Source: a bacterium (GTDB lineage: Bacteria > Moduliflexota > Moduliflexia > Moduliflexales > JAUQPW01). Taken from it: DNA of 34,126 nucleotides. Positions 23,742 through 32,276 of this stretch are shown here, piece after piece. Both the position numbers and the translations under genes were made by a program. The notes beneath the pieces were generated by a model, which saw only the letters and a list, made by a program, of their open reading frames with translations, ran no database searches and had not been told where the DNA came from. The stretch is taken from contig JAUQPW010000008.1 in the NCBI GenBank assembly GCA_030550175.1, forward strand, positions 1-34,126, written 5' to 3'. The stretch's first letter is position 1; each line of letters begins with the position of its first letter.

Positions 23742-26700
23742 CTATCTCTTCGCCATTTGTTCGTAAAAATGCCAGCGCTCTTTGACTACTTCCTGAGCTT
23801 CAGCCAGTAACTTGGCGGCGACTTTAGGATCACTTTGCAACAGCATGCGGTAACGGGCCTCGTTGTAAATATAATCTTTCAGGGGAATCTTCGGCTCTTT
23901 GCAATCCAGTTGAAGTGGGTTCTTGCCTTCCCCTTTCAAGGCCGGATTGTAGCGATAGAGGAGCCAGTAACCGGACTCGACCGCCAGTTTTTGCTGACTC
24001 ATGCCTTTGCCCATATCAATGCCGTGAGCAATGCAGTGACTGTAGGCGATAATCAATGAAGGCCCTTCGTAGGCCTCAGCTTCCAGGAAAGCCTTGACGG
24101 TCTGGGCATCGTTGGCACCCATGGCTACCTGAGCGACGTAGATGTTACCGTAGCTTATGGCCATCAAGCCCAGGTCCTTCTTAGAAGAGGTCTTGCCTCC
24201 CGAAGCAAATTTGGCTACCGCGCCCCGTGGGGTAGCTTTGGAGGCCTGGCCGCCGGTGTTGGAATACACCTCGGTGTCCAGCACCAACACGTTAACGTTA
24301 TAGCCGCTGGCCAGTACGTGATCCAGGCCGCCGTAGCCGATATCATAAGCCCAACCATCGCCACCTACAATCCATACGCTCTTCTTGACCAAAACGTCAG
24401 CGAGGCTCAACAGATCCCGTGCTGCTGGCAGATTCACACCGGCTAGTTTAGCTTTCAGCTCTGCCACGCGCCGGCGTTGGGCTTCGATTCCAGACTCGTC
24501 AGATTGATCAGCCTCCAGCAGGGCTATGGCCAGATCTGCACCGATGAGATCTTGAAAATGACTCACCAGCTGACGTGCGTATTCAATCTGCCGGTCCAAG
24601 GCCAGGCGCATGCCTAAGCCAAACTCGGCGTTGTCTTCGAAGAGTGAATTACTCCAGGCCGGACCTCGACCTTCTTTGTTCTGAGACCAGGGCGTGGTGG
24701 GGAGGTTGCCGCCATAAATGCTGGAACAACCCGTAGCGTTGGCAACAAGGGCCCGATCTCCGAAAAGCTGCGTGAGCAGTTTCAAATATGGGGTTTCGCC
24801 ACATCCAGCACAGGCTCCCGAGAACTCAAAGAGCGGCTGCAAGAGTTGTACATCCTTGACGCTGTTGAATTTTAAGATCCCATGCCGGGAAACTTCCGGC
24901 AAGCTCAAGAAGAAGTCCCAGTTTTTTCTCTCTTGCTCCCGCAGTGGTCGTTGGGGTTGCATATTGATGGCCTTGCGCCATGCCTGCATTTTATCTTTCA
25001 CCGGACAAACTTCCACACACAAGTTGCACCCTGTACAGTCTTCTACCGCTACCTGCAGCGTATATTTTTTGTTCGATAGTTCCCGCCAACGGGCATTAGC
25101 AGACTTAAAAGTCTCTGGTGCATGGGCCAGCATGCTCTCGTCGTACACTTTGGCACGGATGGAAGCGTGGGGGCAGACCAATACACATTTGCCGCATTGG
25201 ATGCAGAGGTCTGGCTCCCAGACAGGGATTTCTAAGGCGATATTGCGCTTTTCCCATTGAGCGGTTCCAGTAGGATAGGTCCCATCGGCTGGCAAGGCAC
25301 TGACCGGCAACTTGTCACCCCGACCGACGATCATCTCGGCAATTACCTTTTGTACAAATTCCGGAGCAACAGCCGGCACCACCGGCGGTAATGGGATAAC
25401 ACTGGTGACCTGATCAGGTACCTTTACTGGATAAAGATGGGCCAAGGCCTCGTCCACAGCAGCATAATTTTGCCGTACGATGGTTTCCCCCTGCTTGCCG
25501 TAAGTCTTTTGGATGGCCTGTTTGATCTTGGCAATGGCCTCATCCTGTGGTAACACACCACTGATGGCGAAGAAGCAGGTCTGCATAATCGTATTGATGC
25601 GTACACCTAAACCGAGGGCCTTGGCCACTTTGTAGCCATCAATAACGTACATCTTGAGCTTTTTAGCGAGGATCTGCTCCTGGACTGGCCTGGGTAGATG
25701 ATCCCAGATCTCGTCTGGGCCGTAAGGACTGTTGAGCAGGAAGATGGCGCCCTCTTCGACGTTTTCCAGCACAGGATAGCGCTCCAGGAAGCTGAATTGG
25801 TGGACAGCTACAAAGTTGGCCTGCTGGATCAGATAGGTACTATGGATAGGTCGGGGGCCGAAGCGCAGGTGAGACACGGTAATGGCGCCAGCCTTTTTGG
25901 AGTCGTAGACGAAGTAACCTTGGGCGTAGTTAGGTGTTTCTTCACCAATGATTTTAATGGTGTTCTTGTTGGCACTCACTGTACCATCGGAGCCCAGGCC
26001 CCAAAACACAGCTCGTACCTCATCTTTCGGTTCGGTTATGAAGTTGGGATCGTAATCCAAGCTGGTGAAGGTCACATCATCTGAGATGCCAATGGTGAAA
26101 TGGCTTTTAGGCGTGGGTTTGGTCATTTCATCGAAGATACCTTTGATCATGGCCGGTGTAAACTCCTTAGACGATAGGCCATAGCGACCTCCAATCACCC
26201 GAGGCATATCAGGGAAAGGGGCTGTGCCGTTGGTCATGGCCTCAAAGATGGCTGTGACTACGTCCTGGTAGAGGGGCTCCCCAGCACTACCTGGCTCCTT
26301 GGTGCGGTCCAGAGCAGCAATAACTTTAACCGTGGCGGGTAGAGCAGCCACCAGATGTTCAGCCGAGAAGGGGCGATAGAGGCGCACCTTCAGTAAACCT
26401 ACCCTTTCCCCTTGGGCTACCAGAGCGTTAACGGTTTCTTCAGCGGCTTCGCAGCCAGAACCCATCAGCACCATCACCCGTTCTGCGTCTGGCGCACCCA
26501 CATAATCGAACAGGTGATATGAGCGGCCTACCCTCGCGGCAAATTTGTCCATGATCCTCTGCACAATAAGGGGCGTGGTCAGATAGTAGGGATTAACGGC
26601 CTCCCGGGCCTGGAAGTAAACATCCGGATTCTGCGCAGTACCACGTAACACCGGTCGATCCGGGGATAGGCTGCACAAGCGGTGAGCCCGTACCAAATCA

Positions 26701-27305
26701 TCATCGATCATGGCCAGGATGTCTTCTTCCGACAGCTTTTCGATCTTCATCACCTCATGGGAGGTGCGAAAGCCATCGAAAATGTGCAAAAAGGGCACCC
26801 GAGCCTCCAAGGTGCTGGCCTGGGCAATGAGAGCAAAATCCATCACTTCCTGTACTGAATTGGCGAAGAGCATTCCCCAGCCAGTGGCCCGGGTCGCCAT
26901 TACGTCGCTGTGATCACAGAAAATGGACAAGGCTTGAGTGGCTAGAGAGCGGGCTGCAATGTGGAAGACCGTGCTGGTCAGTTCACCAGCAATCTTATCC
27001 ATATTGGGGATCATCAACAATAAGCCCTGGCTGGCTGTGAAAGTGGTGGCTAAGGAACCTGCTTGCAGTGCCCCATGGACAGCACCGGCTGCGCCCCCTT
27101 CAGACTGCATCTCCTGTACTACAGGTACAACCCCCCAAATGTTCTTCTCCCCCGCAGCTGCCCAGGCGTCAGCAAGCTCACCCATAGGCGTGGAGGGTGT
27201 GATGGGGTAAATGGCAATCACCTCATTGGTCTTATAGGCTACGTAGGCAGCCGCTTCGTTGCCATCTATCGTTACTTGATTACGTCTCATAGTGCTATAA
27301 TCCAT
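23742..27305 (-). CDS. nifJ: pyruvate:ferredoxin (flavodoxin) oxidoreductase
   Basis: 1187 residues, full length for the single-chain enzyme. It oxidises pyruvate and CoA to acetyl-CoA and CO2, reducing ferredoxin or flavodoxin. Visible parts in order: an N-terminal pyruvate-binding domain (YPITPSTPMGELADAW near 33); the gamma-type domain (GLGSDGTVSANKNTIK near 430); a two-cluster ferredoxin domain (CIQCGKCVLVCPHAS and CTGCNLCVEVCPVKD near 690-760); and the thiamine-diphosphate domain with cluster-binding CAGCGETPYLK, GCSSIYGGNLPTTP, GGDGWAYDIGYGGLDHVL and SNTGGQASKATPRGA. G+C is about 60% in sampled lines, above much of the window. With the PDH-type operon it gives two routes for 2-oxoacid oxidation. 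A broken porin gene lies directly upstream. Confidence 0.95.
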   Translation of the reverse strand: MDYSTMRRNQVTIDGNEAAAYVAYKTNEVIAIYPITPSTPMGELADAWAAAGEKNIWGVVPVVQEMQSEGGAAGAVHGALQAGSLATTFTASQGLLLMIPNMDKIAGELTSTVFHIAARSLATQALSIFCDHSDVMATRATGWGMLFANSVQEVMDFALIAQASTLEARVPFLHIFDGFRTSHEVMKIEKLSEEDILAMIDDDLVRAHRLCSLSPDRPVLRGTAQNPDVYFQAREAVNPYYLTTPLIVQRIMDKFAARVGRSYHLFDYVGAPDAERVMVLMGSGCEAAEETVNALVAQGERVGLLKVRLYRPFSAEHLVAALPATVKVIAALDRTKEPGSAGEPLYQDVVTAIFEAMTNGTAPFPDMPRVIGGRYGLSSKEFTPAMIKGIFDEMTKPTPKSHFTIGISDDVTFTSLDYDPNFITEPKDEVRAVFWGLGSDGTVSANKNTIKIIGEETPNYAQGYFVYDSKKAGAITVSHLRFGPRPIHSTYLIQQANFVAVHQFSFLERYPVLENVEEGAIFLLNSPYGPDEIWDHLPRPVQEQILAKKLKMYVIDGYKVAKALGLGVRINTIMQTCFFAISGVLPQDEAIAKIKQAIQKTYGKQGETIVRQNYAAVDEALAHLYPVKVPDQVTSVIPLPPVVPAVAPEFVQKVIAEMIVGRGDKLPVSALPADGTYPTGTAQWEKRNIALEIPVWEPDLCIQCGKCVLVCPHASIRAKVYDESMLAHAPETFKSANARWRELSNKKYTLQVAVEDCTGCNLCVEVCPVKDKMQAWRKAINMQPQRPLREQERKNWDFFLSLPEVSRHGILKFNSVKDVQLLQPLFEFSGACAGCGETPYLKLLTQLFGDRALVANATGCSSIYGGNLPTTPWSQNKEGRGPAWSNSLFEDNAEFGLGMRLALDRQIEYARQLVSHFQDLIGADLAIALLEADQSDESGIEAQRRRVAELKAKLAGVNLPAARDLLSLADVLVKKSVWIVGGDGWAYDIGYGGLDHVLASGYNVNVLVLDTEVYSNTGGQASKATPRGAVAKFASGGKTSSKKDLGLMAISYGNIYVAQVAMGANDAQTVKAFLEAEAYEGPSLIIAYSHCIAHGIDMGKGMSQQKLAVESGYWLLYRYNPALKGEGKNPLQLDCKEPKIPLKDYIYNEARYRMLLQSDPKVAAKLLAEAQEVVKERWHFYEQMAKR

Positions 27306-27377
27306 CTCCCCTATCAGCCACAGCCCCTGGTCAGCATGGGAGTTGGATAGGCCGTATCAGCGATGAGTTGGACGACA

Positions 27378-27734
27378 CTATTGGAAGCCCGGCTCAAATC
27401 CTAAATTCAAAAAAGCATCTCGAAGAATACCTGGTTGAGTGCCATCTTTATTGGGAGCTCCATCCAGTTCAAAACGTCCCGTAATCCAGTCGTTAAAATT
27501 AGCTATAGCTCCTATGCGGGCCCGACGTATTTCAAAGGAATTACTTACGGTATCGTCCACGGTACTGGTTGTGTATTGGAGTTGAACGAAGCCGGTGATA
27601 GTTATTTTATCTGCAAATCCAGGAATAACCTGAATTTTTGGGGTCTCTTCCTTCTTTTCCTCTGCCGCAGAGATGGTCAAGGATAAAATTAAACTAACCA
27701 GGAAAGCTAAAATAGAGCTGTAAGGGGTTTGCAT
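27378..27734 (-). pseudogene. truncated OprP-type porin, N-terminal fragment
   Basis: 118 residues from the ATG at 27734, which has AGGAG at good spacing. There is a signal peptide (LAFLVSLILSLTISAA) and then the first strands of a phosphate-selective porin O/P-type barrel (KITITGFVQLQYTTSTVDD, FEIRRARIGAIANFNDWITGRFELD, LRDAFLNLGFEPGFQ). A stop follows at 27378 and none of the three downstream frames continues the barrel, so about 250-300 residues are missing, as in a deletion or junction. A product with signal peptide could still be made but would not form a pore. The junction is 72 bases before nifJ, which suggests a rearrangement placed nifJ here. Confidence 0.7.
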
Positions 27735-27751
27735 AACTTGCTCCTTTCTAG

Positions 27752-29386
27752 TTAAAGCTTTATTAAACGGTTTAAGCTTTTCTTCAAGCGACAAGTCGAA
27801 CAGAGGGCCAGCACATGTTGTTGGGAATTCTTCTCTGAAAGTTTATTTTGTACCTTCGCAAGCATTCTTGCTGGAGCGATCTCTTCTTTGCACTCTCGAC
27901 AATAGATTATTTCGTCTTTAGTTAGAGAGAAGGGGCCTTTTTGCAGAAGCTCAAAATCGAGCCCTCTTTCAAGACTCAATACCTGTTCCGGGCACTGACG
28001 AACACACTCCCCGCAAGCTACACAGGAGGCATGAGCAAAATTCAGGTTATATTCTCTTCCTTCCTCTTCTATGGTTAGAGCCTGAGTGGGACAGACACTT
28101 GGACAAATCCCACAGAACGTACAGAAGGAAGGTCCTTGAAGGGCAAGAAGACCCAAGGGAGCCTCCTTCTCAACGAGTCGCTCATGCTTTGGGGAAACTG
28201 AACCTAGAAGGACTTTGAGGAGGGAGGAGAGATCAAAGGTGGCAAGGAGGGCCTTTCGTAAAGGCTCTCCTTGAGGAAAGGGAAGAGAGGATTGTTCTAA
28301 CGTTTCGAGGAATATTTGAAGCTTTCGGGAAAGTGCCTCTTCAGATCCTTCTCCGATATTTAAAGAACAAAGCCTTGATCCTTCAACACCCAACGCTGCA
28401 AAGAGAGCCTCAGAGAAGTGGAGCATATCCTGGAAACGAGGATTATGACAGGCACAGGTTTGAGTAGTGCAGCACAAAAGAGTAATTCCAGCCGCTCCCA
28501 AAGAGAGTGCCTTAAGGAGTAGAAAAGGGCTTAGAAGAGCCAGGGAGGGAAGATGAAGATCGAGGATCTGTAAAGAAGAAGTGGTAAGGGGAGCTATCAT
28601 TCGCTCTAAACCTTTTCCAAGGTGCGGGGTAATCTGCTGACAGGTAAAAAGGAGCATCTTTTTGGTTGTTTCCTTCTCTCCACCCCTCAGCAGCAGAGCC
28701 AGTTGAGCATCAAGTTCTTTAGGACTGAAGGGAGGGAAAAGAATAGCTTGTTGAGGGCAGATGGAGAGACAGAGACCACACCCTGTACAATCTTCCTTTT
28801 TAATTAACACATACCCTTCCTGGAAGAGAATGACCCCTTCAGGACAACTGGGGAGACAGAGCCGACAACCGGTTGATGCCACACAGGAAGAAGCCTCTAC
28901 AGCAGGGATCACTTCATAATGTCGATGTAAAAGAGAGAAGAGGAGGTCCCGGCGACTGAGAGTTTGCCTACCTGGCAGTGGGGTGGACTTGAGATGATCT
29001 GGTGTAAGACCGGCCCGTGCTTTGGCCCGCAGGGTGGCTGCTAGGGTGAGAGATACAAATGTCTCTGTTCGCTCCTGGCTTTGCGAAAATTGGTCTGCTT
29101 TTTTCAATGGTGGGGTAAGGAGTTCTACAGAGAACGATTGGAAACCCACCTGCTCCAGGAGGGAGGCGAAGGAAGAGGGATTTTTCTCCTGACAACATTG
29201 GGACAATACGATGGCCTGGAATTCCCAGATCGCTAATCGTTTCACCTGTTCGGGGAATGTCGTACACAGATCCTGGATGGAAATAACTTGTAGGGCAGAA
29301 TCATACTTCTGGAGTGCGTTGACAACCTCCTCCAGAAGGATTCCTTCTCTCCTGATACAGTCACACAGAATCACACCTACTTTCAT
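27752..29386 (-). CDS. multi-cluster iron-sulfur protein with HdrA-like and MvhD-like regions
   Basis: 544 residues from the ATG at 29386 (AGGA nine bases upstream; the TTG at 29395 is less likely). Order: an N-terminal region like that of HdrA without its flavin domain (KVGVILCDC, VLSQCCQ, about 1-125); a two-cluster ferredoxin segment (CVASTGCRLCLPSC and CTGCGLCLSIC, about 168-210); an MvhD-like domain (LLFTCQQ to GAAGITLLCC, about 243-345); a second two-cluster segment (CTFCGICPSVCP and CVACGECVRQCP); and a C-terminal zinc-ribbon-like CRECKEE...CSTCRLKK. Soluble, no signal peptide. It probably wires electrons between a ferredoxin-type donor and another complex. The exact partner is unknown. 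Neighbours are the molybdoenzyme genes upstream and nifJ downstream. Confidence 0.7.
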   Translation of the reverse strand: MKVGVILCDCIRREGILLEEVVNALQKYDSALQVISIQDLCTTFPEQVKRLAIWEFQAIVLSQCCQEKNPSSFASLLEQVGFQSFSVELLTPPLKKADQFSQSQERTETFVSLTLAATLRAKARAGLTPDHLKSTPLPGRQTLSRRDLLFSLLHRHYEVIPAVEASSCVASTGCRLCLPSCPEGVILFQEGYVLIKKEDCTGCGLCLSICPQQAILFPPFSPKELDAQLALLLRGGEKETTKKMLLFTCQQITPHLGKGLERMIAPLTTSSLQILDLHLPSLALLSPFLLLKALSLGAAGITLLCCTTQTCACHNPRFQDMLHFSEALFAALGVEGSRLCSLNIGEGSEEALSRKLQIFLETLEQSSLPFPQGEPLRKALLATFDLSSLLKVLLGSVSPKHERLVEKEAPLGLLALQGPSFCTFCGICPSVCPTQALTIEEEGREYNLNFAHASCVACGECVRQCPEQVLSLERGLDFELLQKGPFSLTKDEIIYCRECKEEIAPARMLAKVQNKLSEKNSQQHVLALCSTCRLKKSLNRLIKL

Positions 29387-29545
29387 TTGTTCCAATCCTT
29401 TGTTTGTTGCCTGTTTTCCCTAATACGGTGAGGGAAGGATGGAAAGACAGTGTAGGGATAGGATTTAGGATACCATCTCCACTACCTCCCCATAAACAAC
29501 GGATCCCTTTCGATCAACTATGGCCTGCTATTTGCCGCCTTTCGT

Positions 29546-30307
29546 TTATGTACTTGCTCCTAACAGAGCAATAAGAGTGTTTAGATAGTCATTCTCACAC
29601 AGGAGATACCCTACCATCACCTGGGCCAGGCCCCGATAGAAAAAAGAAGAGCTTGTTTCTGATACCTTTTTGGTAAACGTGGGAACCCACTGCAGTAAAT
29701 GCCTTGCTAAGAAGCTCTGTTCAACCCGTATCACTCCGGCTATAAGGGTCTCTTCCCTCTGCCATAATGCGGCTTCTTCTTCACACAGGAGGGTGAGGAA
29801 CTCTAACTCTACAGCAACATGATCGGGAAGATCCTTTAGATCAGAAGAGAGGACTCTTCCGGCTTCTTCATAGGCTTTAAGAACCGAGAGGGTTGTCTCT
29901 CCCATCACGATATACCCGGCTTCTCGATAAATCGACTCATAAGGGGGTACAAGCGGAGGGCCAGGCCCAACAAACAAACGCGTGTACTCGGCCTGTAATT
30001 CCATGTAAATTGCTGAACGTGTTTTTTCTCTTGCTTCCAAAGCGAAACTTTCTAAAGCGAGCATCCCGGGAGAATATCTCAAGGGAGGAAACAGGTTCTC
30101 CTTTAGAGAGGACATAAAATACCCCTCCTGGATTCCTTCTACCAACTCATAAGTTGGCGGGTAAAATCCAGAGGTGAGCAGGTTATATACCAGGCTCCGC
30201 CGGGCGGCGAGCCATCCTAACTCTTTGCTTGCTTCCGCTTCCATACCCTTTATTAATCCTGCAGGGCGTGAGGTTAACAGGGGAGATGGGGAAAGGGCTT
30301 GCTTCAT
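29546..30307 (-). CDS. TorD/DmsD-family molybdoenzyme chaperone
   Basis: 253 residues, all-helical character, no signal peptide. Family motifs are EYTRLFVGPGPPLVPPYES near residue 106 and LPDHVAVELEFLTLLCEEE near residue 159. Such chaperones bind the Tat signal and apo-form of a molybdopterin oxidoreductase and hold it until cofactor insertion. Its start overlaps the stop of the NrfD gene by four bases (30304-30307), so it belongs to the molybdoenzyme operon and serves its catalytic subunit. An N-terminal extension of about 25 residues precedes the usual beginning; M22 is a possible alternative start. Confidence 0.85.
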   Translation of the reverse strand: MKQALSPSPLLTSRPAGLIKGMEAEASKELGWLAARRSLVYNLLTSGFYPPTYELVEGIQEGYFMSSLKENLFPPLRYSPGMLALESFALEAREKTRSAIYMELQAEYTRLFVGPGPPLVPPYESIYREAGYIVMGETTLSVLKAYEEAGRVLSSDLKDLPDHVAVELEFLTLLCEEEAALWQREETLIAGVIRVEQSFLARHLLQWVPTFTKKVSETSSSFFYRGLAQVMVGYLLCENDYLNTLIALLGAST

Positions 30308-31599
30308 GATTTCTTCACCTCCGCAAGAGAAGGAACCCTCTCTTCAGGGGGAGTACCTTCTTCTATTTCAACCAAAGGGAAAAGCTTGGCACAGATGGCG
30401 AAGAAGAGAACTCCCAAAGCATAAACTCCTGCGACCAGGGAGTACTCTACCCAGGTGAGGTTATAAACACCGTGGGGATAAGGGAGGAAGTGATCGGCAT
30501 GCAACTGGGAAGGAATTGTGATGTTCCAGCGCTCGGCCAGCACTCCCAGCACCACGAGAAGAGAGGCAATCCCCACACCAAAATCGGTACGAGCTCGTGG
30601 AAAAGCCAGAATAACAAACGGTACCAGTAATCCCAGGATCAGGTTGAACCAGAAGACGAAGGCAAAATGTCCATAAACCATCTCCTGGAAAATGCCAAGT
30701 GCTGCTGGTTCTCCGGCAAAAGTGACGGTCAACAGTTCAGCAAAGAGAAAATAGCCCAGGATAGGAATCGTAAAGAAAAGGAGACTTCCAAGTGCCTTCA
30801 CTATCTCATCCTTGATCGCTAACTTCAAGAGCTTTCTTCCCAGCACTACCACTAAACTTACAAGGGCCAGGCCCGAAACGGTAGCCGAGACCACAAACAG
30901 AGGCCCAAGAAGAGCGCTGTGCCAGCCGGGACGGGCTTTAAGAAGCCCCATAATCCAGGCAGTAACAGAGTGAAGTGCTACCGCCAGAGGAAGAGCGATA
31001 ATGGCCAGACCTCTTAAAATCTTACGATCTCCCCGTAGTGCTTTCTCAGAAGTATTGGTATATCCCAGGGCAAGGAACCAATAGAGCCTCCGCTTCTGAG
31101 GGATCGCTCCCATACATTTCACCAGATCTGCACGGGTTCCAAAATAGCCATAAGCCAGACTTACCAGTAGATAGGTTGTGATGACAATAACATCCCAGAT
31201 CAAGGGGGAGCCCAGTCGTCCATAGACCAGGAGATGCCAGATCCTATCCGGTCGACCCAGGTCAAGGGTAATAAAAATGGTGGCCAAGACCAGGCAGCTA
31301 ATGGCTAAAAGCTCTGCAATCCGGGCCACTGATTTGAATTTCTGAATATTAAAGGCGTGTACCAGAGAGGCTACAATGACACCACCGGCACTCAAGCCGA
31401 TAAAGAAGATAAAGTTGACGATGTAAAACCCCCAGTAGGTTGGTGTATTCATCCCTGTGACGCCTAACCCATAGATAAGCTGATAGAAATAGGCATATAG
31501 GGCCCAGGTAATAATAAGTCCAAGGACGACCACAGTGAGATAATACTTTGACCCCGTATGCATCAACGGTTGGAGATATTTTTCTTCTAAATGATTCAT
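30304..31599 (-). CDS. NrfD/PsrC-type quinone-interacting membrane subunit
   Basis: 431 residues with about ten membrane helices. Family landmarks are TYWGFYIVNFIFFIGLSAGGVIVASLVH near residue 54, LDLGRPDRIWHLLVYGRLGSPLIWD near 112, and the later WIMGLLKARPGWHSALLGPLFVVSA. It exchanges electrons with the quinone pool for the iron-sulfur and molybdenum subunits encoded just upstream. The gene starts two bases after the ferredoxin subunit stop. Which direction electrons flow cannot be decided. The sequence lies in the broad NrfD group that includes polysulfide reductase, Qrc and alternative complex III subunits. Confidence 0.85.
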   Translation of the reverse strand: MNHLEEKYLQPLMHTGSKYYLTVVVLGLIITWALYAYFYQLIYGLGVTGMNTPTYWGFYIVNFIFFIGLSAGGVIVASLVHAFNIQKFKSVARIAELLAISCLVLATIFITLDLGRPDRIWHLLVYGRLGSPLIWDVIVITTYLLVSLAYGYFGTRADLVKCMGAIPQKRRLYWFLALGYTNTSEKALRGDRKILRGLAIIALPLAVALHSVTAWIMGLLKARPGWHSALLGPLFVVSATVSGLALVSLVVVLGRKLLKLAIKDEIVKALGSLLFFTIPILGYFLFAELLTVTFAGEPAALGIFQEMVYGHFAFVFWFNLILGLLVPFVILAFPRARTDFGVGIASLLVVLGVLAERWNITIPSQLHADHFLPYPHGVYNLTWVEYSLVAGVYALGVLFFAICAKLFPLVEIEEGTPPEERVPSLAEVKKS

Positions 31600-31601
31600 A
31601 A

Positions 31602-32276
31602 TTATCCCTCCCCCAGATAGATCACCCTTGGTTTTGTCCCTAACTCTTCCAAGAGTCTAAAAGCCCTTTGTTCTTTAGCCAGTTTGGCTACCTGGCTGTT
31701 TGGATCCTCTAGATCGCCAAAGTAGATGGCCCCACCGGTACAAGTTTGTTGACAGGCCGTTTTCACATCTCCATCCCGCAGTTCTCTCCCCTCCGCCTGG
31801 GCTTTAACTTTAGCAGCCTCTATACGGTGGACACAGAAGGTACATTTCTCCACCACTCCTTTAGGCCGGAGGGGCACATCTGGATTAAGATTTTCTATAG
31901 TGGGATACTCCGGTTGCTTCCAATTGAAGTAGCGTACTCCATAAGGACAGGCTACCATGCAATAGCGGCAGCCAATACAAAGGTCGTTATTCTGTGCTAC
32001 AAGCCCATCGTCCCGTTTATAGGTAGCTCCCACTGGACAGACCTGCACACAGGGGGGCTCATCACAATGCATGCAGGGACGTGGGAGGAAACGGGCTTTT
32101 ACAAGGGGATATTCCCCCTCCACAATGGCCAATACCTGGTTCCAGAAGATATTTCTTCCCTTCTGGCTTTCTTGCGGGCCGGCCACCGGTTGATTATTTT
32201 CTGCCACACAAGCTACAGTACAGGCCTGACAAGCAGTACACCTATCCAAATCGATCACCATTCCCCATCTAGCCAT
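31602..32276 (-). CDS. four-cluster ferredoxin electron-transfer subunit (PsrB/NrfC type)
   Basis: 224 residues from the ATG at 32276, preceded by GGAGGT at seven bases; the GTG at 32285 overlaps that site. Four cysteine groups are visible: CTACQACTVAC near 13, CMHCDEPPCVQVC near 69, CIGCRYCMVAC near 98, and CTFCVHRI with CQQTC near 147 and 182. This is the arrangement for four [4Fe-4S] clusters passing electrons between the molybdenum subunit and the membrane subunit. No signal peptide is present, as expected for a subunit exported with its Tat-targeted partner. It overlaps the catalytic gene by eight bases. Confidence 0.88.
   Translation of the reverse strand: MARWGMVIDLDRCTACQACTVACVAENNQPVAGPQESQKGRNIFWNQVLAIVEGEYPLVKARFLPRPCMHCDEPPCVQVCPVGATYKRDDGLVAQNNDLCIGCRYCMVACPYGVRYFNWKQPEYPTIENLNPDVPLRPKGVVEKCTFCVHRIEAAKVKAQAEGRELRDGDVKTACQQTCTGGAIYFGDLEDPNSQVAKLAKEQRAFRLLEELGTKPRVIYLGEG

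Noticed and set aside
24718..25260. 180-codon frame opposite nifJ
   Set aside because: Antisense to the conserved ferredoxin and thiamine-binding part of nifJ, Ser/Leu/Cys-rich shadow translation.
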